Positions 10,221 to 20,835 of a DNA stretch of 64,000 nt are shown in pieces. Below the pieces are notes generated by a model. The model did not search any database and was not told the origin of the DNA. It saw nothing but the letters and a program-made list of their open reading frames with translations. The stretch is from Trileptium ribeirensis (lineage: Eukaryota; Nematoda; Enoplea; Enoplida; Thoracostomopsidae), in contig JASANE010026881.1 of NCBI GenBank assembly GCA_030248225.1, positions 1 to 64,000 on the forward strand, written 5' to 3'. Numbering within the stretch: the first letter of the stretch is position 1; the number at the start of each line of letters is the position of its first letter. The position numbers were made by a program, and so were the translations under genes.

Positions 10221-12610
10221 GTGCGCGTACAAAACGAAGACCCGTGTATCCACTCGTTCAAGCACTACATCGAGCATAACGAATTCCTGGATACAACCTC
10301 CGAATTTGAGAAGAAATGGGTCGTGGCACACGAACACCAATTTATCATTTTTGGCGACATCCTGTACCGATTACAAAGAAAGATCGACCGCAACAAACCG
10401 AACCATGGGAATTCCAGATTGTGGTACGTCCCGATTTTCGACGTCCGTTATTCGAAATGTACAACACATCGAAATATGGAGGACATTTAGGATTTGAGAA
10501 GGTATGGTTGAAGATGACGAGGAAGGTTTTCTGGCCAAGCATGACCCGCCACCAGGGAGTAACCGGAATTCCGGTTCCGGTTCCGGCGAAAATCGTGTTC
10601 CGGTTGCGGTTCCTGCAAAGGGCAAAAACCATACCGGAACCGGAATTCCGGTTTAAAAATTTTGTTTGAAATTTTCCACGTTTTTTTGCTTTATCCTGTA
10701 ATCCAAACATATGTAATATATATTATACAATGATCAAGCTCCAATACAACCGCGCAAAAGAAAAGATTAACTAACCAATTTGCCGTGTGAAACGTAAGTA
10801 GGGCACATAATTTGAGCAGGAATTTTTCATAATAACCTGCAGGAGTTTGTTAAATCAAAGCCAGGTCGATGCTTGTAGCAACTATTTAAACATCCAGAAG
10901 TCTGTGGGATACGTTTGAATTAAACCAGTCCAACTCGGTAGCAGAGCATGGCTTACGCAGAAGTACTTCGGGTATGCTTGGCTCACATAAATTCCGTCAA
11001 GCACCCGCCAGTGCGCTTGTAAACTTGGTAAATCAATCTAAATTGAAATAAACTAACGTTATCTGCAACGCAGCTAGAAACTGCTTTCTTGGTAATGAAC
11101 TGTATTTATTGAAACTGTGCGAGCAGCATCACAGTGTGTCTCATTTATAGCATTCTGATTAGAAAGTTATCATCTTTATCATGTAACTGACAGGCATTGT
11201 TTGTCCAACGCTAGCCTATACCGCGTCTTTGACCACTGATCAGAAAATTACCTTCTATCTATTATTTTCTCCTAGAATCATATAAACCAATAATTTCAAG
11301 TTTCCTACACAAGAACATGTAACAAGCTTATGTTTAGTAAAGGAAGGGGACTGGAGACAGAGCGAAAGTGTATTCTACGCTCCAAGCTTTGTATTCGATT
11401 TGACGCAGTATACGCAATGGTGTATAGTGAAAGGCATTTTTGCTCTGGGTGTCCAAAAATCGACATATTTGATCGATAAATAAACATTATTAGCTTCCTC
11501 CGTCTCTTTAAAGTTTCAGAAAGGCAATAACACCATCGCAATACATTATGTGTAATGTAAAAGTTATTTTAATGCATTTTAAATCCACTATACGTTCATT
11601 TCTTCCATCACCTGTTTTACTATATATAAATTTCGAAGACCAGGTTCCGGTTCCGGTTCCGGATCCGGTTTAAATGGACGGTTCCGGTTGCTGGTTCCGG
11701 TTCCGGTAAATTTCGGTTCCGGTTATTCCTGCCCGCCACCTACGACAATACATAGAAGAATGTATTCCGTGTGCCCGATTTCGACAAGGACAGAAACGAG
11801 GTAACCCGCTTCAACCGATCAAGGCCCTAGCACCATTCCATATGCTAGGCATCGACATTGGATCCTTACCATCAACCCATTCCGGTAACAAGTACATCAT
11901 TTGTTTCATGCATTACTTCACGAAATGGCCCGAAGCGTTCGCAGTTCCAGATCAAACGGCTAGCACAATTACCAAATTATTTATCGAAAGAATCGTGTGT
12001 CGACATGGAGTCCCTCGCGTAGTACTAACCGACCAAGGCACTTGCTTCACTGCCGAGAACTTTACGAAGGAATTGGCACAAATCGAAACAAAGAAGGTGT
12101 ATTGAGCACCTTACCATCATTAAGCGAACGGACTCGTCGAAAGATGGAACCAAAAGCTTAAAGCGATGTTGAAACCAACAACAGAATTAGCCCCCGATAA
12201 GTGGGACGAATTCTTGGAACCATTATGTTTCTCATATCGAACAGCAGTCCATGTATCAATTGGACAAACCCATTCTTCTTATAATACGGCCGCGACCACG
12301 ATTTACCAGGAAAGAATACAATCCAGGGATACCCAACAGCAACCACCGACGAAGGATATGCACCCCAACTAATTGATAACAGCATGGGACAAAGTCCGAA
12401 AACGGTTATTTCTAGCGCAAACGCAATATAAACAGTATTGCGATAGAAGGGCAAAGAAAAGAACTGTCAACAATGGGGACCTAGTACCAATGAAAAATCC
12501 GACTAAATCGTCATTGGGACCCTATATTAGCGTATACCACCCAGAATTCGATAATTTTTCCGGTAGTAGAAGTAAAATTTTGGAACATTTTATAAGTAAA
12601 ATTCGGTAGG
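10221..12610 (+). pseudogene. Gypsy-1 integrase, split by a hAT-type insertion
   Basis: Left part: 10221-10552, including the first half of the HHCC zinc domain (H at 10484-10486 in HLGFEK, H at 10550-10552). Right part: from 11740 with EECIPCAR, the CxxC half. The catalytic core follows, with D at 11854-11856 (GIDIG), D at 12031-12033 (VLTDQGTCF) and E at 12139-12141 (ANGLVERWN). The second Asp and the Glu are 36 codons apart, the D,D(35)E spacing of retroviral-type integrases. Stops fall at 12103-12105 and 12121-12123. A C-terminal tail runs to about 12609. Integrase joins element DNA to the chromosome, but this copy is inactive. Confidence 0.85.
10553..11731 (+). mobile_element. hAT-type non-autonomous element (hAT-N), copy 1
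   Basis: The element starts CAGGGAGTAACCGGAA and ends TTCCGGTTATTCCTG, giving inverted ends of about 15 bp. It is flanked by a perfect 8-bp target duplication, cccgccac, at 10545-10552 and 11732-11739. The CAGGG end and 8-bp duplication fit the hAT superfamily. Subterminal regions are packed with ttccgg/ccggaa motifs on both sides. It has no transposase frame and matches two other copies (22489 and 48203) closely. It landed inside the Gypsy-1 integrase zinc domain, so it is younger than Gypsy-1. Confidence 0.92.
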
Positions 12611-12629
12611 TCAACCTAACGCCCAAAAT

Positions 12630-12953
12630 GGTACAACTTTACAACTTTTACAAACATTTTGAAGCCAAATTATGGCGTGCTCAAAAAGAATCACGCCAAC
12701 GCATAGCACCTGATGACTATTATTTTGGAAAATGCAAAGGGTCATAGAAAGAATATAATGAAACAGGACTAATCATAAAATGGGTGCAAAGCGATAGGTG
12801 TTTTCTATGGTTCCATCAAACATGCGTACGCCTAGAAGATGATCCGAAAGAAGCATTATGGTATTGCTCCCGGTGCATAAAAAATTATACTATGCAAGAA
12901 CACATTTTACAAGGCATAGCCCATAATCATACCTATGGAGCAAAAGCAAGATA
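12630..12953 (+). pseudogene. PHD-finger-like domain downstream of Gypsy-1 integrase
   Basis: One frame with a single internal stop (12747-12749) reads LWRAQKESRQRIAPDDYYF, a Cys, then after the stop LIIKWVQSDRCFLWFHQTCV and WYCSRCIKNYTMQEHIL, ending at a tag at 12951-12953. The W-V-Q-x-D-x-C-x3-W-F-H-x2-C then W-x-C-x2-C pattern is that of a PHD finger, a zinc domain that usually reads histone tails. Two expected zinc Cys positions read Ser (in CKGS and QSDRC). It is coding-like and follows directly on the integrase tail, so I infer it belonged to the element's Pol or a 3' reading frame. Confidence is moderate because the first half is weak. Confidence 0.6.
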
Positions 12954-13316
12954 GAGAATAATCGCATAACTTAATTAGTTTAAAATTTTGTATGGTCTCA
13001 AAAATACTTGATTGTAGCAACTGTATTGTATTTTTATTAATTATAGCAAATTTACAAATACAATTGTGCGAATTACGGTTAATAATAATTGCGGTTGTGG
13101 GTACGGAGAAAGCGGTGCTGGGAAGAAAGAAAAAAACGGGATAACGATACGACACGGGTCAAAACGAAATTCAACTTGAACAACGAAAAGAATGGTCGGA
13201 ATTACGATCGGCGAACGAATCAATCAGTGATAAAAGAACGACCGAAGAAACGATGGTCAATAATCGGAGATTCGGCGAACGAACCAACGAGCGAAAAGTG
13301 AACCACGAGCTAAAGA

Positions 13317-14410
13317 ATGGCTGTTCTACGACGGTGTCCATTCAACCATAACCCGAGCCAGATGAACTTTACGCCAGGCCTGAACGACAGAAGAACATCA
13401 TTCCACGTTACACGGTGGTGGCAACGGTGGATTAACTATCAAGCGGTAGGACAAGTGGCAATCATAGTTGAAACTGAAGAAAGCACAAACCAGTTTGCCA
13501 AAATCATTCAATTGGCACGTACAAATATCTTGTCAATTGCAACGGTGACGGCAAACATCCCAGCGTACAAACTCAAGGCATTTACATCGGAAAGAATTCC
13601 GGAATTTTGTGAAGAACAAATTCAATTGGCACGTACAAATAACTTGTCAATCGCAACGGTGGTAGCAAAAATCCTAGCGTACAAACTCATGGCATTTACA
13701 CGGGAAAGAATTCCGGAATTTTGTGAAGAATATGGTATTCATCCAGACTGCTTAGCATGGATCGATCGTGAATTCTGGAACAATACGATAAGTTTAACGG
13801 CTGGGAAACACGTTCGATACGTTGCATTAAAGACAAGTGATGGCGAACTGGGAATCATCGACATTTCACAGCTATCAACATTTCACAGTTCACAAATATC
13901 GAGATAGACGAATTACAAAAACTACTGGAAGAACAAAGAAGAATGACGACGCAAGAATTGGTGGAACACTACGTCCTTAAAAGAAAGGGAGCATCAGCAG
14001 AATATTGCGAGAAGATTCAAGATAGCAAAAAGTTATTCGCCGCGACACGATCCATATGCCAAGGAGGACATGGAAAGAAAGCTTGTGGACGATTACACAA
14101 GTAGTGCAACACAGCCGTGATGCAACCTTGCTATTTCCAGCGTTACGCGTGCCGAGCGAATAAAACAGCGATCAATAAAACAGAAAACAAAGAAGTATGG
14201 AGCTTGATCGAGAATATCGTAAAGAAATATCCATGGCATAGGACACCAAGAGTGCGAATCGAAGAGAGACCGCAATCGATGGAAGAGGAACTAAAGAACA
14301 TTGCGGTATTTACAAAGATTCAAGAAGAATTCGACGAGAAGATAAATCCGAATGTCAGCGAACAACGACAATTTGCCAACAGTTTTTACGAATTGCGACC
14401 CGACCGCTAA
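13317..14410 (+). pseudogene. Unknown protein in the 3' region of Gypsy-1
   Basis: An open frame of 196 codons (13317-13907) continues after a frame change (ELQKLLEEQRRMTTQELVEH) through one stop at 14102-14104 to another open stretch ending at 14410 (ENKEVWSLIENIVKKYPW; SEQRQFANSFYELRPDR). It includes a 38-residue direct duplication (see the repeat entry), a hydrophobic middle (SIATVVAKILAYKLMAF) and a His/Cys-containing patch near 14070-14150. I recognise no family. It shares the direction and codon style of Gypsy-1 gag-pol. It is too hydrophilic, and lacks the signal peptide and membrane anchor, expected of an envelope protein. Confidence 0.5.
13506..13733 (+). repeat. 114-bp tandem duplication, in frame
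   Basis: Two copies, 13506-13619 and 13620-13733, each open with attcaattggcacgtacaaat and encode IQLARTNxLSIATVxAxIxA...RIPEFCEE. The period of 114 bp is exactly 38 codons, so the frame is kept. The copies differ at about ten positions, so the duplication is older than the stops around it or tolerated change for some time. Confidence 0.85.
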
Positions 14411-14469
14411 GTTAAACAGAAAAGGTTCGAAATCAAAATTTCAAACAGTGCCAAACTAACGAAATCGAA

Positions 14470-15156
14470 ATGGAAGAACAAGAACCCTTCAGCCATATTC
14501 AAGAAGAAGTCAATTATCGAGAAGACGGTGACGTTTCTGCAAGATACGACAACGAAATACCGCGGACCAAAACGAATCAAGAAAAAATAAACGAGCTCAT
14601 GAAATAACGAGCAGTAATCGCAACGCAAATTGGCGATATCGGAATAAACCGCGGTGGATTCTCGGAAACTAACAAGATGGAACGAAAAATCGATGCAATA
14701 CAAAGAAAAGTGGGTAGAGAGAAAAGCCAAGAACAAATAACAACACTGATCAGAGCATATCAACAAACATATGCCCAGAAACAAATACGGCCACAGAAAA
14801 CAGAGGAAGAACGTCAAAAAAGACGATTTTTAGATCTAAAGAAAACGATGATTTTTGGGACACTCTGGAAGCACGAAGCTCAAAACAACAAGATGATCCG
14901 ACGATGGAAGTTCCAAAAAGCTGGGATACGCAGGAGGTGCGAACTGGTGAGCTTGGCATCCGTCCGGGGTCAGTTCACCAGCCAGCACAAATGCAGAAAG
15001 CCTCGGCGAAGCAAGAAACGATACCAAAATAAAGTGCCGAACCAGTGGTACAACTCGGTGAGCTTGGCATCTGTCCGGGGTCAGTTCGTCGGGAAGTACA
15101 ATCTGGAGAAAGCACAGCAATACAAAGTGAAACTACACCGAAACCAAAACCAATGA
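14470..15156 (+). pseudogene. Charged coiled-coil protein remnant, 3' region of Gypsy-1
   Basis: From ATG at 14470 the frame reads MEEQEPFSHIQEEVNYRED, passes one stop at 14605-14607, and goes on as KMERKIDAIQRKVGREKSQ and KTEEERQKRRFLDLKKTM. Heptad-like spacing of hydrophobic residues suggests a coiled coil. No known domain is seen. An imperfect repeat of about 110 bp, beginning gtgagcttggcatc(c/t)gtccg at about 14947 and 15059, lies within it. Confidence 0.4.
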
Positions 15157-16018
15157 AGAACCAATGGAAGTCGATCCAAAACCATACAGAGAAATCGAAC
15201 CTCCAGAAGAAAAATGGGATTATGACGAGGATGAAGATGAGGAACCATTAACAAAAATAGTACAGAGAATGAAAGAAGGAGAAGATAATACACCAAGACT
15301 AACAGCAGCGGAGGCAGCCGAACGAGCGTATCAAAAATTAAAAACGAGGCAAGAACGGTGGAAATGAAGGAAAATCAAATGAAGAAGGAGGACTGGAACC
15401 TCCGAAAGTACCACAAAAAGCGGAACAAGGTCGTTCGCGATCTTCAAAACGAGAGTCTACGGAAGGTAGACGTAAATACTCAGAAACTTCTGAGCGTCGA
15501 GAAGAGAAGTCTTCGAAACTTAGACACCAATCGAGCCGACCAAGATCGCTAGACTCATCGAGTAGGAGTAGAAGATCGGAACAACGGAGGCAGCCGAACG
15601 AGCGTATCAAAAATTAAAAACGAGGCAAGAACGGGGGAAATGAAGGAAAATCAAATGAAGAAGGAGGACTGGAACCTCCCAAAGTACCACAAAAAGCGGA
15701 ACAAGGTCGTTCGAGATCTTCAAAACGAGAGTCTACGGAAGGTAGACGTAAATACTCAGAAACCTCTGAGCGTCGAGAAGAGAAGTCTTCGAAACTAAGA
15801 CACCAATCGAGCCGACCAAGATCGCTAGACTCATCGAGTAGGAGTAGAAGATCGGAACAACGACCGAAATATAACCAGTCAACATGGAAACGATACGAAA
15901 ATTATAGACCGGTATTATATGGAAGACCGCAATACCAAGAAAGAAAAGAATCATCAGCACCAAGTGATAGACTAGCACCATGTTTACGTGAAATAAAGAA
16001 TCTCACACAAAGATGTTA
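15155..16018 (+). pseudogene. Acidic then RS-rich protein, 3' region of Gypsy-1
   Basis: The frame begins with an acidic stretch (PMEVDPKPYREIEPPEEKW, DYDEDEDEEPLTKIVQRM) and AAEAAERAYQKLKTRQER. After a frame change it becomes arginine/serine rich: GRSRSSKRESTEGRR and SSRPRSLDSSSRSRRSEQR. The RS block occurs twice because of a 276-bp tandem duplication. It ends at a tag at 16016-16018. RS-type segments often bind RNA or splicing factors, or act as nucleic-acid-binding tails. That role is inference here. Confidence 0.45.
15309..15860 (+). repeat. 276-bp tandem duplication, nearly identical copies
   Basis: 15309-15584 and 15585-15860 both run from cggaggcagccgaacgagcg to agatcggaacaa, with only a few substitutions visible. 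The 276-bp period is 92 codons, so the reading frame survives. The high identity, against the heavy decay elsewhere in Gypsy-1, points to a fairly recent duplication or gene conversion. Confidence 0.9.
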
Positions 16019-16064
16019 GGAGAAAGCGGCAAAATACGGGTTTGACATAGAAATCTTCAAATGA

Positions 16065-16421
16065 ATGTGTTTAGAGCAGAAAGTAGAATTCTACCATGGT
16101 GTCATGAGTTGGTCGGAACAAAATTTCGTGGACGCAGACGGAAACATCAGACCCACAACAAAGGAAGAACGGGAGCACGTTCAAAAAGACTACAAAGAAC
16201 GAAAGGATAAAGACTTAAAAGAAGGATGGACATACCGTCGACAAGAAAGAACTGATCGGATGATATGGCAAATACTGGTACGAGCAATTCGAAAACAAAT
16301 GCGGGACGAGCAAGAAGAACGACAACGTCAGGAAATACCACCTGCAGAGGAATCGATAGACCGGATCAAAGGAGCAATCCCAATACGATACGAAAAATTC
16401 CATAACAACAACCAGTGTTAA
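16065..16421 (+). pseudogene. Short charged ORF at the 3' end of Gypsy-1
   Basis: 118 codons: MCLEQKVEFYHGVMSWSEQN, then DADGNIRPTTKEEREHVQKD and a highly charged tail. It continues the preceding frame after stops at 16016-16018 and 16062-16064, so it is likely the C-terminal part of the same decayed protein. No family is recognised. Confidence 0.4.
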
Positions 16422-16510
16422 CACCAAGACCAATATAACAAGTGGGAAGCTTAAAAGAACTAGTTACAAGAGGCAACGATCCTGAAGCATCAATCAAAGA
16501 TGGATCGAAA

Positions 16511-16990
16511 CCAAAACAATAATTCACATTTTATATTAATTGTGCAAACCAAGCTGAATATTGAACAACTTCTATTAAACACACAAAAAGGAAGCATGGC
16601 ATATCTTTTTCCGTGTTTGAATCAAGCTGTGGCTGTTGGCGAACCCCTTTTCAACCCTTGAATGAAATTTGAGGTTTGCCGTAAGGGGTTCAGCGTTTTC
16701 CTTTTTTCGGTATTTTAGTGAGTGAAATAGGTAGCAAAGGGACATGCGAAAATGTTATAAAAATCTTATTGGTACAGGAGTTTGATGTTCTGCTTGTTTT
16801 TGATATTTTATTGACGTCAATAACAACTTTCTAAAGGAGTTCTGTGTCATACCTGTTTTCAGCGTTTTAGTGAGTGATGTAACGAAGGGCTTTGTTACGA
16901 CTGAAGCATTTTTCATCATATAGCATATGCAAAAAATGGACCGACAAACATGATTTTTCAAGCTGATTGTTACGATAAGACTAAATATAC
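16511..16990. other. Spacer after Gypsy-1
   Basis: AT-rich. The sequence gaacccctt (about 16638) is answered by aaggggttc (about 16682), a 9-bp inverted repeat around a roughly 35-nt loop. The phrase ttttagtgagtga occurs twice, near 16712 and 16865. No gene is seen. Confidence 0.4.
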
Positions 16991-17780
16991 TTTTTAAAGG
17001 TTACGGGTCTTTTTTCAATTCCGTTAAGGGAATTTTTTTCTAACTTGTATAGAATAGTCGTCTTTCCAACACTCGTCTATGGATTGGTGTGTTGTTGGCA
17101 TAGGATTAAACTAGCTATTTAACTACTGTAAAATGTTAGAAAAGTTTCATGTTCTGCTGTGTCGCATTATCACAGGTGCAGTTATATCCGCACCATTGCG
17201 CGGCATTTAGACAATTTTATGTTGACCACATACTTATATTCTAATCAAGGAAATTGCGGTAAAAGAATATCTTAGGCGTAAAAATCCTGGTCTTTGGCGA
17301 GGTAGTCATGCATGGGGCTCACAGGTATGCAAATGCTAGATAAGGACATTGCATGGTGGAGGTTTATTGAATCTTCCTTGCGATATTGTTAGTTCTATCA
17401 AGACGTAAATATAATTGGATCTATAATGACTGGACTGGTGTTAAGAAAAACGATTTGGATTTGCTATGTTAGACAGATGGCTTTGCTACTGATCATGGTA
17501 TTACGCGCTGTGGTGCAGGTATATTCATGCCAGGCAAAGCGAGGGAATCTTTCCCTTTAGGCAGTCTGACTATCGTCTTTTAGGAAGAGGTCTTGGCTAT
17601 CATGATAGATGTTTTTAGACTTAAAAATAAAAGATAAGTATTTTAATGACAGTAAGGCAGAAGTGTTAGGTCTTGGAAAAAGACCTGTTAACTCTTGGGT
17701 GTGTAAAGTGCTTAAGAGAATAAGTCGAATAATTGAATTGAACCAGAGACTGCGAAGCATTTGTTAATGGAATGCAAGTA
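16990..17780 (+). pseudogene. LINE remnant with RNase H (I/Jockey-type)
   Basis: Fragments in shifting frames give, in order, an RT C-terminal motif FPTLVYGLVCCWH (17065-17103), an RNase H start TDGFATDHGITRCGAGIFMP (about 17473-17532), then VF(stop)EEVLAI (17575-17601), DSKAEVLGL (17648-17674) and a PETAKHLLMECK Cys/His motif (17742-17777). Non-LTR elements of the I and related clades carry an RNase H domain after RT and often a terminal Cys/His motif. Stops and frame shifts throughout show it is long dead. The class is tentative. Confidence 0.6.
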
Positions 17781-18770
17781 AGCAAGGCGGACGTAATCTA
17801 AGAATTCTTGAGTTTGCGAAAAGTGTTTCATAATAGAATTTAACTAGGACTTGTGGTGCTGAAAATGGTCATTTTGGCGTAGGCAGGATTTTATATATAC
17901 TGCATTTTATTACTTATATATTACACAATATAGCTGTCGAATCACAACTGTTTTCTGGTTTAATTTTGTTTCCATTAATATCGAAACCAATATATAAAAA
18001 AGTATGGAGTTAAAATTGTCTATGCAGATATGAACTTTGGAACAGCGTATACGCAAGCGTAGTTGTACGTTACTTTCACTTTATCTAACTGGTCCTGTAA
18101 CATGCGGTTTACACCAGCCAGCAATGACGGTTCACTGTCTTTGTAAGCGCTGTAAGATAATCTTATAATGTAATAGCATTAGTAATGTGCTAATCCAGAT
18201 TTCCGAAATCACTTCGAATTCATTGTTATCTGAAACACTAAGATCAGCGGGTCAATTGTATTACTAGCAAAATCATCAAGATATTTCGGGATTGCGATTT
18301 GTTGGCATCAAAATAATTATTTCTCGAAGAGAACCTGCATCAGGATGAAAATCTAGTGATAATTCCGGGCCCGGATCGTTCAGGATAGGAAACTTAGCAT
18401 TGGGACTGAGATCGGTATCAAAATGCCGAGATACCGCTGTATCGTGATCAGCAATCCTGTACGAGCCCTAACGTGTAGTACATATTTAATGTATATATAT
18501 ATACATAATCTAAGGTGTATTTACATAGTCTGATTATTGCTATGCTTGATGCCGAGTTCACAAGGAGTGACGAAAATAGCAGATCGTCTTCGACAGTGAC
18601 AGCCGTTCTTGTTTGGAAAGAAAAGTATGAGAGGTTGGTGAAACCTTGTTACGTATATTGTTTGTATTCGTGGCGTTGACATATATACAGCACCGGTCAT
18701 TTTTTCATTTACATCTTTTTAATTTGTAATTTATGCAGATTGCCAATGATATAGAAACGTTGGATATTCG
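17781..18770. other. No recognised feature
   Basis: AT-rich with no open frame above 60 codons. At 18370-18480 there is a short richer stretch with repeated atcggt/ccgata-like words, which could be part of a degenerate repeat. Confidence 0.4.
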
Positions 18771-19330
18771 GAGCCAGCGTAGCGAGCGGAGTTTCCTTTA
18801 ATTTTTAATCCTTTTTTCATTTAAACACCTTTAATTAGGACTTTTTTCTCCATTTGTTCCTCGTATATATAACTCTTCACCAGATTGATGGATTTTCGCA
18901 GCTTTTTACTTGACGCGTAATGAAAGCAGCTGCGCGCCTACCTTTGTTTTCGATGCTCGCCTTATTTGCTACCAAATTTGCGCAAAACCGACACGAATTG
19001 GAGATATTACATTTTGGTCATTTGGTGTTATCGAACCTTTTATGTTATAACTCATGCCAGCGGCAACGAATTGATAAATGGAGACCTTTCAGAAACGTTT
19101 CATTTTTGCCATAGTGCTTTTTTGTCAGAGCAACCGTTTTCGAGCTTTGAGCTTCATTGAATTTAACCCCAAGTTGGTTGGGCCAATGTCAAGTTGTTGC
19201 ACCGAACGAACATTTTGGAAATTTTTGCATCAAGAACGGTCAAATTTTGACGCTTTTTCAATATAGATGTGTGTATGTAAGAATGTGTTTACTACAGGTT
19301 TTCGTTGTTGCTGAATACGATAAAAGCAAT
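18771..19330. repeat. Possible terminus of a GCGAAGCG-family repeat
   Basis: Starts with agccagcgtagcgagcggag, which resembles the agcg/gagcg-rich ends of the repeats at 20.8, 33.9 and 55.4 kb. The T-rich sequence that follows encodes nothing recognised, and short overlapping frames at 18920-19363 look random. No second end was found. Confidence 0.3.
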
Positions 19331-19924
19331 TGCATTGGTAATGGTATGTATGAGATAAGGTAAAGGTAGGAGTTTTACAAGCAGAAAATCACTTTTCAAA
19401 TTATAATTTCTTACAATTTGTAAATTTCATATCATTAGAAAAGAAATTGAGAGTTCTTCGGTTTTCGTACTAAAATGGCCTCATCGTTACTATTGAAGTA
19501 TTGCCGCATAATTGTTAATATATTACTTTAAATGGGTTCTGGGGCGTGTACATAACCAAACAAATGAAGGCAGGTACATTTTAAAAATCTAGCTCATTGA
19601 CCATAGAACCTTTGAAATCATACGAAAAGGCTATAGTGAAGTTGAAGTCATCTAGATGACAAAATCATCGCATTCTTCCAGGTTTTTTTAAATAAAACTG
19701 GGCGAAAGTAAACAATGCATGCTAGTAACTTGTCTCATCGACACTGTGATGAATTCTGTTTGATAATTATGCAATTTTTAGAGGGACCTACACAGCTATA
19801 TCGGCTTGCAAAATGCATCGATATCAGTCACGTTGCTTGGATAGTTAAGGTGATATATCAACTTATGGCGTATTAAGAAACTATATAACATCGTGAATTG
19901 TTATATTAAATATTAATAATACCC

Positions 19925-20290
19925 AAATACCTAGCTCGAGCGGGTACGGAGATATTGCCGTTTTTATGTATTTTGAATCTCCCATGCTCATTTAAAACCC
20001 ATTTTGGCTTAACCCTGCAGTGCAAGTAGTGAAAATAGAAAGCACCACATGCAGCTTGGAGAGACAATTGCATCTCACAATGAAACCTATAATAACGGTC
20101 ATATAGCTCGTGCGGTTGTGAAGATATTGCCGTTTATTTTGTATTTAGCGTCTCATAGGCCACTGAAAACCAGTTAAGCCCAACTGTGCACTGTAGGTAA
20201 CGACAAATACAGTACACCATAACTTTGTTAAGGTGTATAAAATCTGACCAAAATGCCCATATAGCTCAAGTAGGTACAGAGATTTTTCTG
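19925..20290 (+). repeat. Degenerate tandem repeat, unit about 165 bp
   Basis: Three blocks, near 19930, 20098 and 20256, share (a/c)tagctc(g/a)(a/t)g(c/t)gg(t)...gagatattgccgttt and then ttgtatttagc/tttgaatct. Related sequence in the opposite orientation is seen at about 37005-37250 (aataactcgataaccgg, ctcgagttatatgggta). It is a dispersed repeat with a tandem tendency. No coding. Confidence 0.5.
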
Positions 20291-20336
20291 TGTTATACAA
20301 ATTCTTTAAGTAAAATATACAGAGATTGTGTATATA

Positions 20337-20417
20337 TGGCTCATATTTTAAATACTCGCCAAGAATTAAATTCAATGGCGCATATTTTAAATACTCTCGA
20401 AGAATTAAATTCACATA
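20337..20417 (+). repeat. 39-bp tandem duplication
   Basis: The block (t/g)catattttaaatactc...gaattaaattca occurs at about 20341 and 20380. In one frame this repeats AHILNTxxELNS, but the surrounding frame is short and I do not think it is a gene. Confidence 0.6.
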
Positions 20418-20835
20418 TGGCTGGAAAATTTTACTCGCACCTGATTTTAAAAAGAAAACTCTGGTTCAAAGCCAAAAGAAAATTTTATCTCAGCAGGGTT
20501 TTCTGTAACATGTAAGCAGTTATTTAAATACGTTGAGATTTTGTTCTCCTAAGAATACACGAGGTGGATAGAATTAGTGTTAGATTGAAAATCTGTTAAA
20601 GCTCCACTCCTCCACCCAAATGGACCCGCCGATTCCCAGCCTTGCTCGGGTCGGGCTTCTTTCTTATACCGGCTTTTTCAAAATTCCCCAAAAGTATCTG
20701 GGGTAACTGACCTCGGGACCCCAGAGATCTAACCGGGAAGGGAGAAAGTCACCGATGTACCTCCAACTGTGATGACCTGGCCTTTGTTACCAAAAATGCA
20801 GAAATGTTTTAAATAGCTGATTCACAGTAAATATT

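Larger units (their letters stand above)
3427..16510 (+). mobile_element. Gypsy-1: decayed Ty3/Gypsy-type LTR retrotransposon with extra 3' region
   Basis: The domain order is LTR-like repeat, gag (4.17-6.77 kb), protease (7.02-7.4 kb), reverse transcriptase (7.99-8.9 kb), RNase H (about 9.0-9.42 kb), an acidic linker, and integrase (10.2-12.4 kb). This is the Ty3/Gypsy order, with integrase after RNase H. Every domain carries stops or frameshifts, so the copy is inactive. The integrase is split by a hAT-type element at 10553-11731. After the integrase, another 3.8 kb of coding-like sequence in the same direction shares the broken-frame style and the CAA/GAA/CGA-rich codon use of gag-pol. I therefore treat it as part of the element. 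The right boundary is not defined. Confidence 0.8.

Noticed and set aside
13317..16421. Gypsy-1 3' region as an envelope gene
   Set aside because: No signal peptide, membrane anchor or cleavage-site-like features; the sequence is highly charged and partly RS-rich.
16638..16692. Inverted repeat gaacccctt / aaggggttc
   Set aside because: A 9-bp stem around a loop of about 35 nt is too weak to call a terminator or RNA gene in a eukaryotic AT-rich region.
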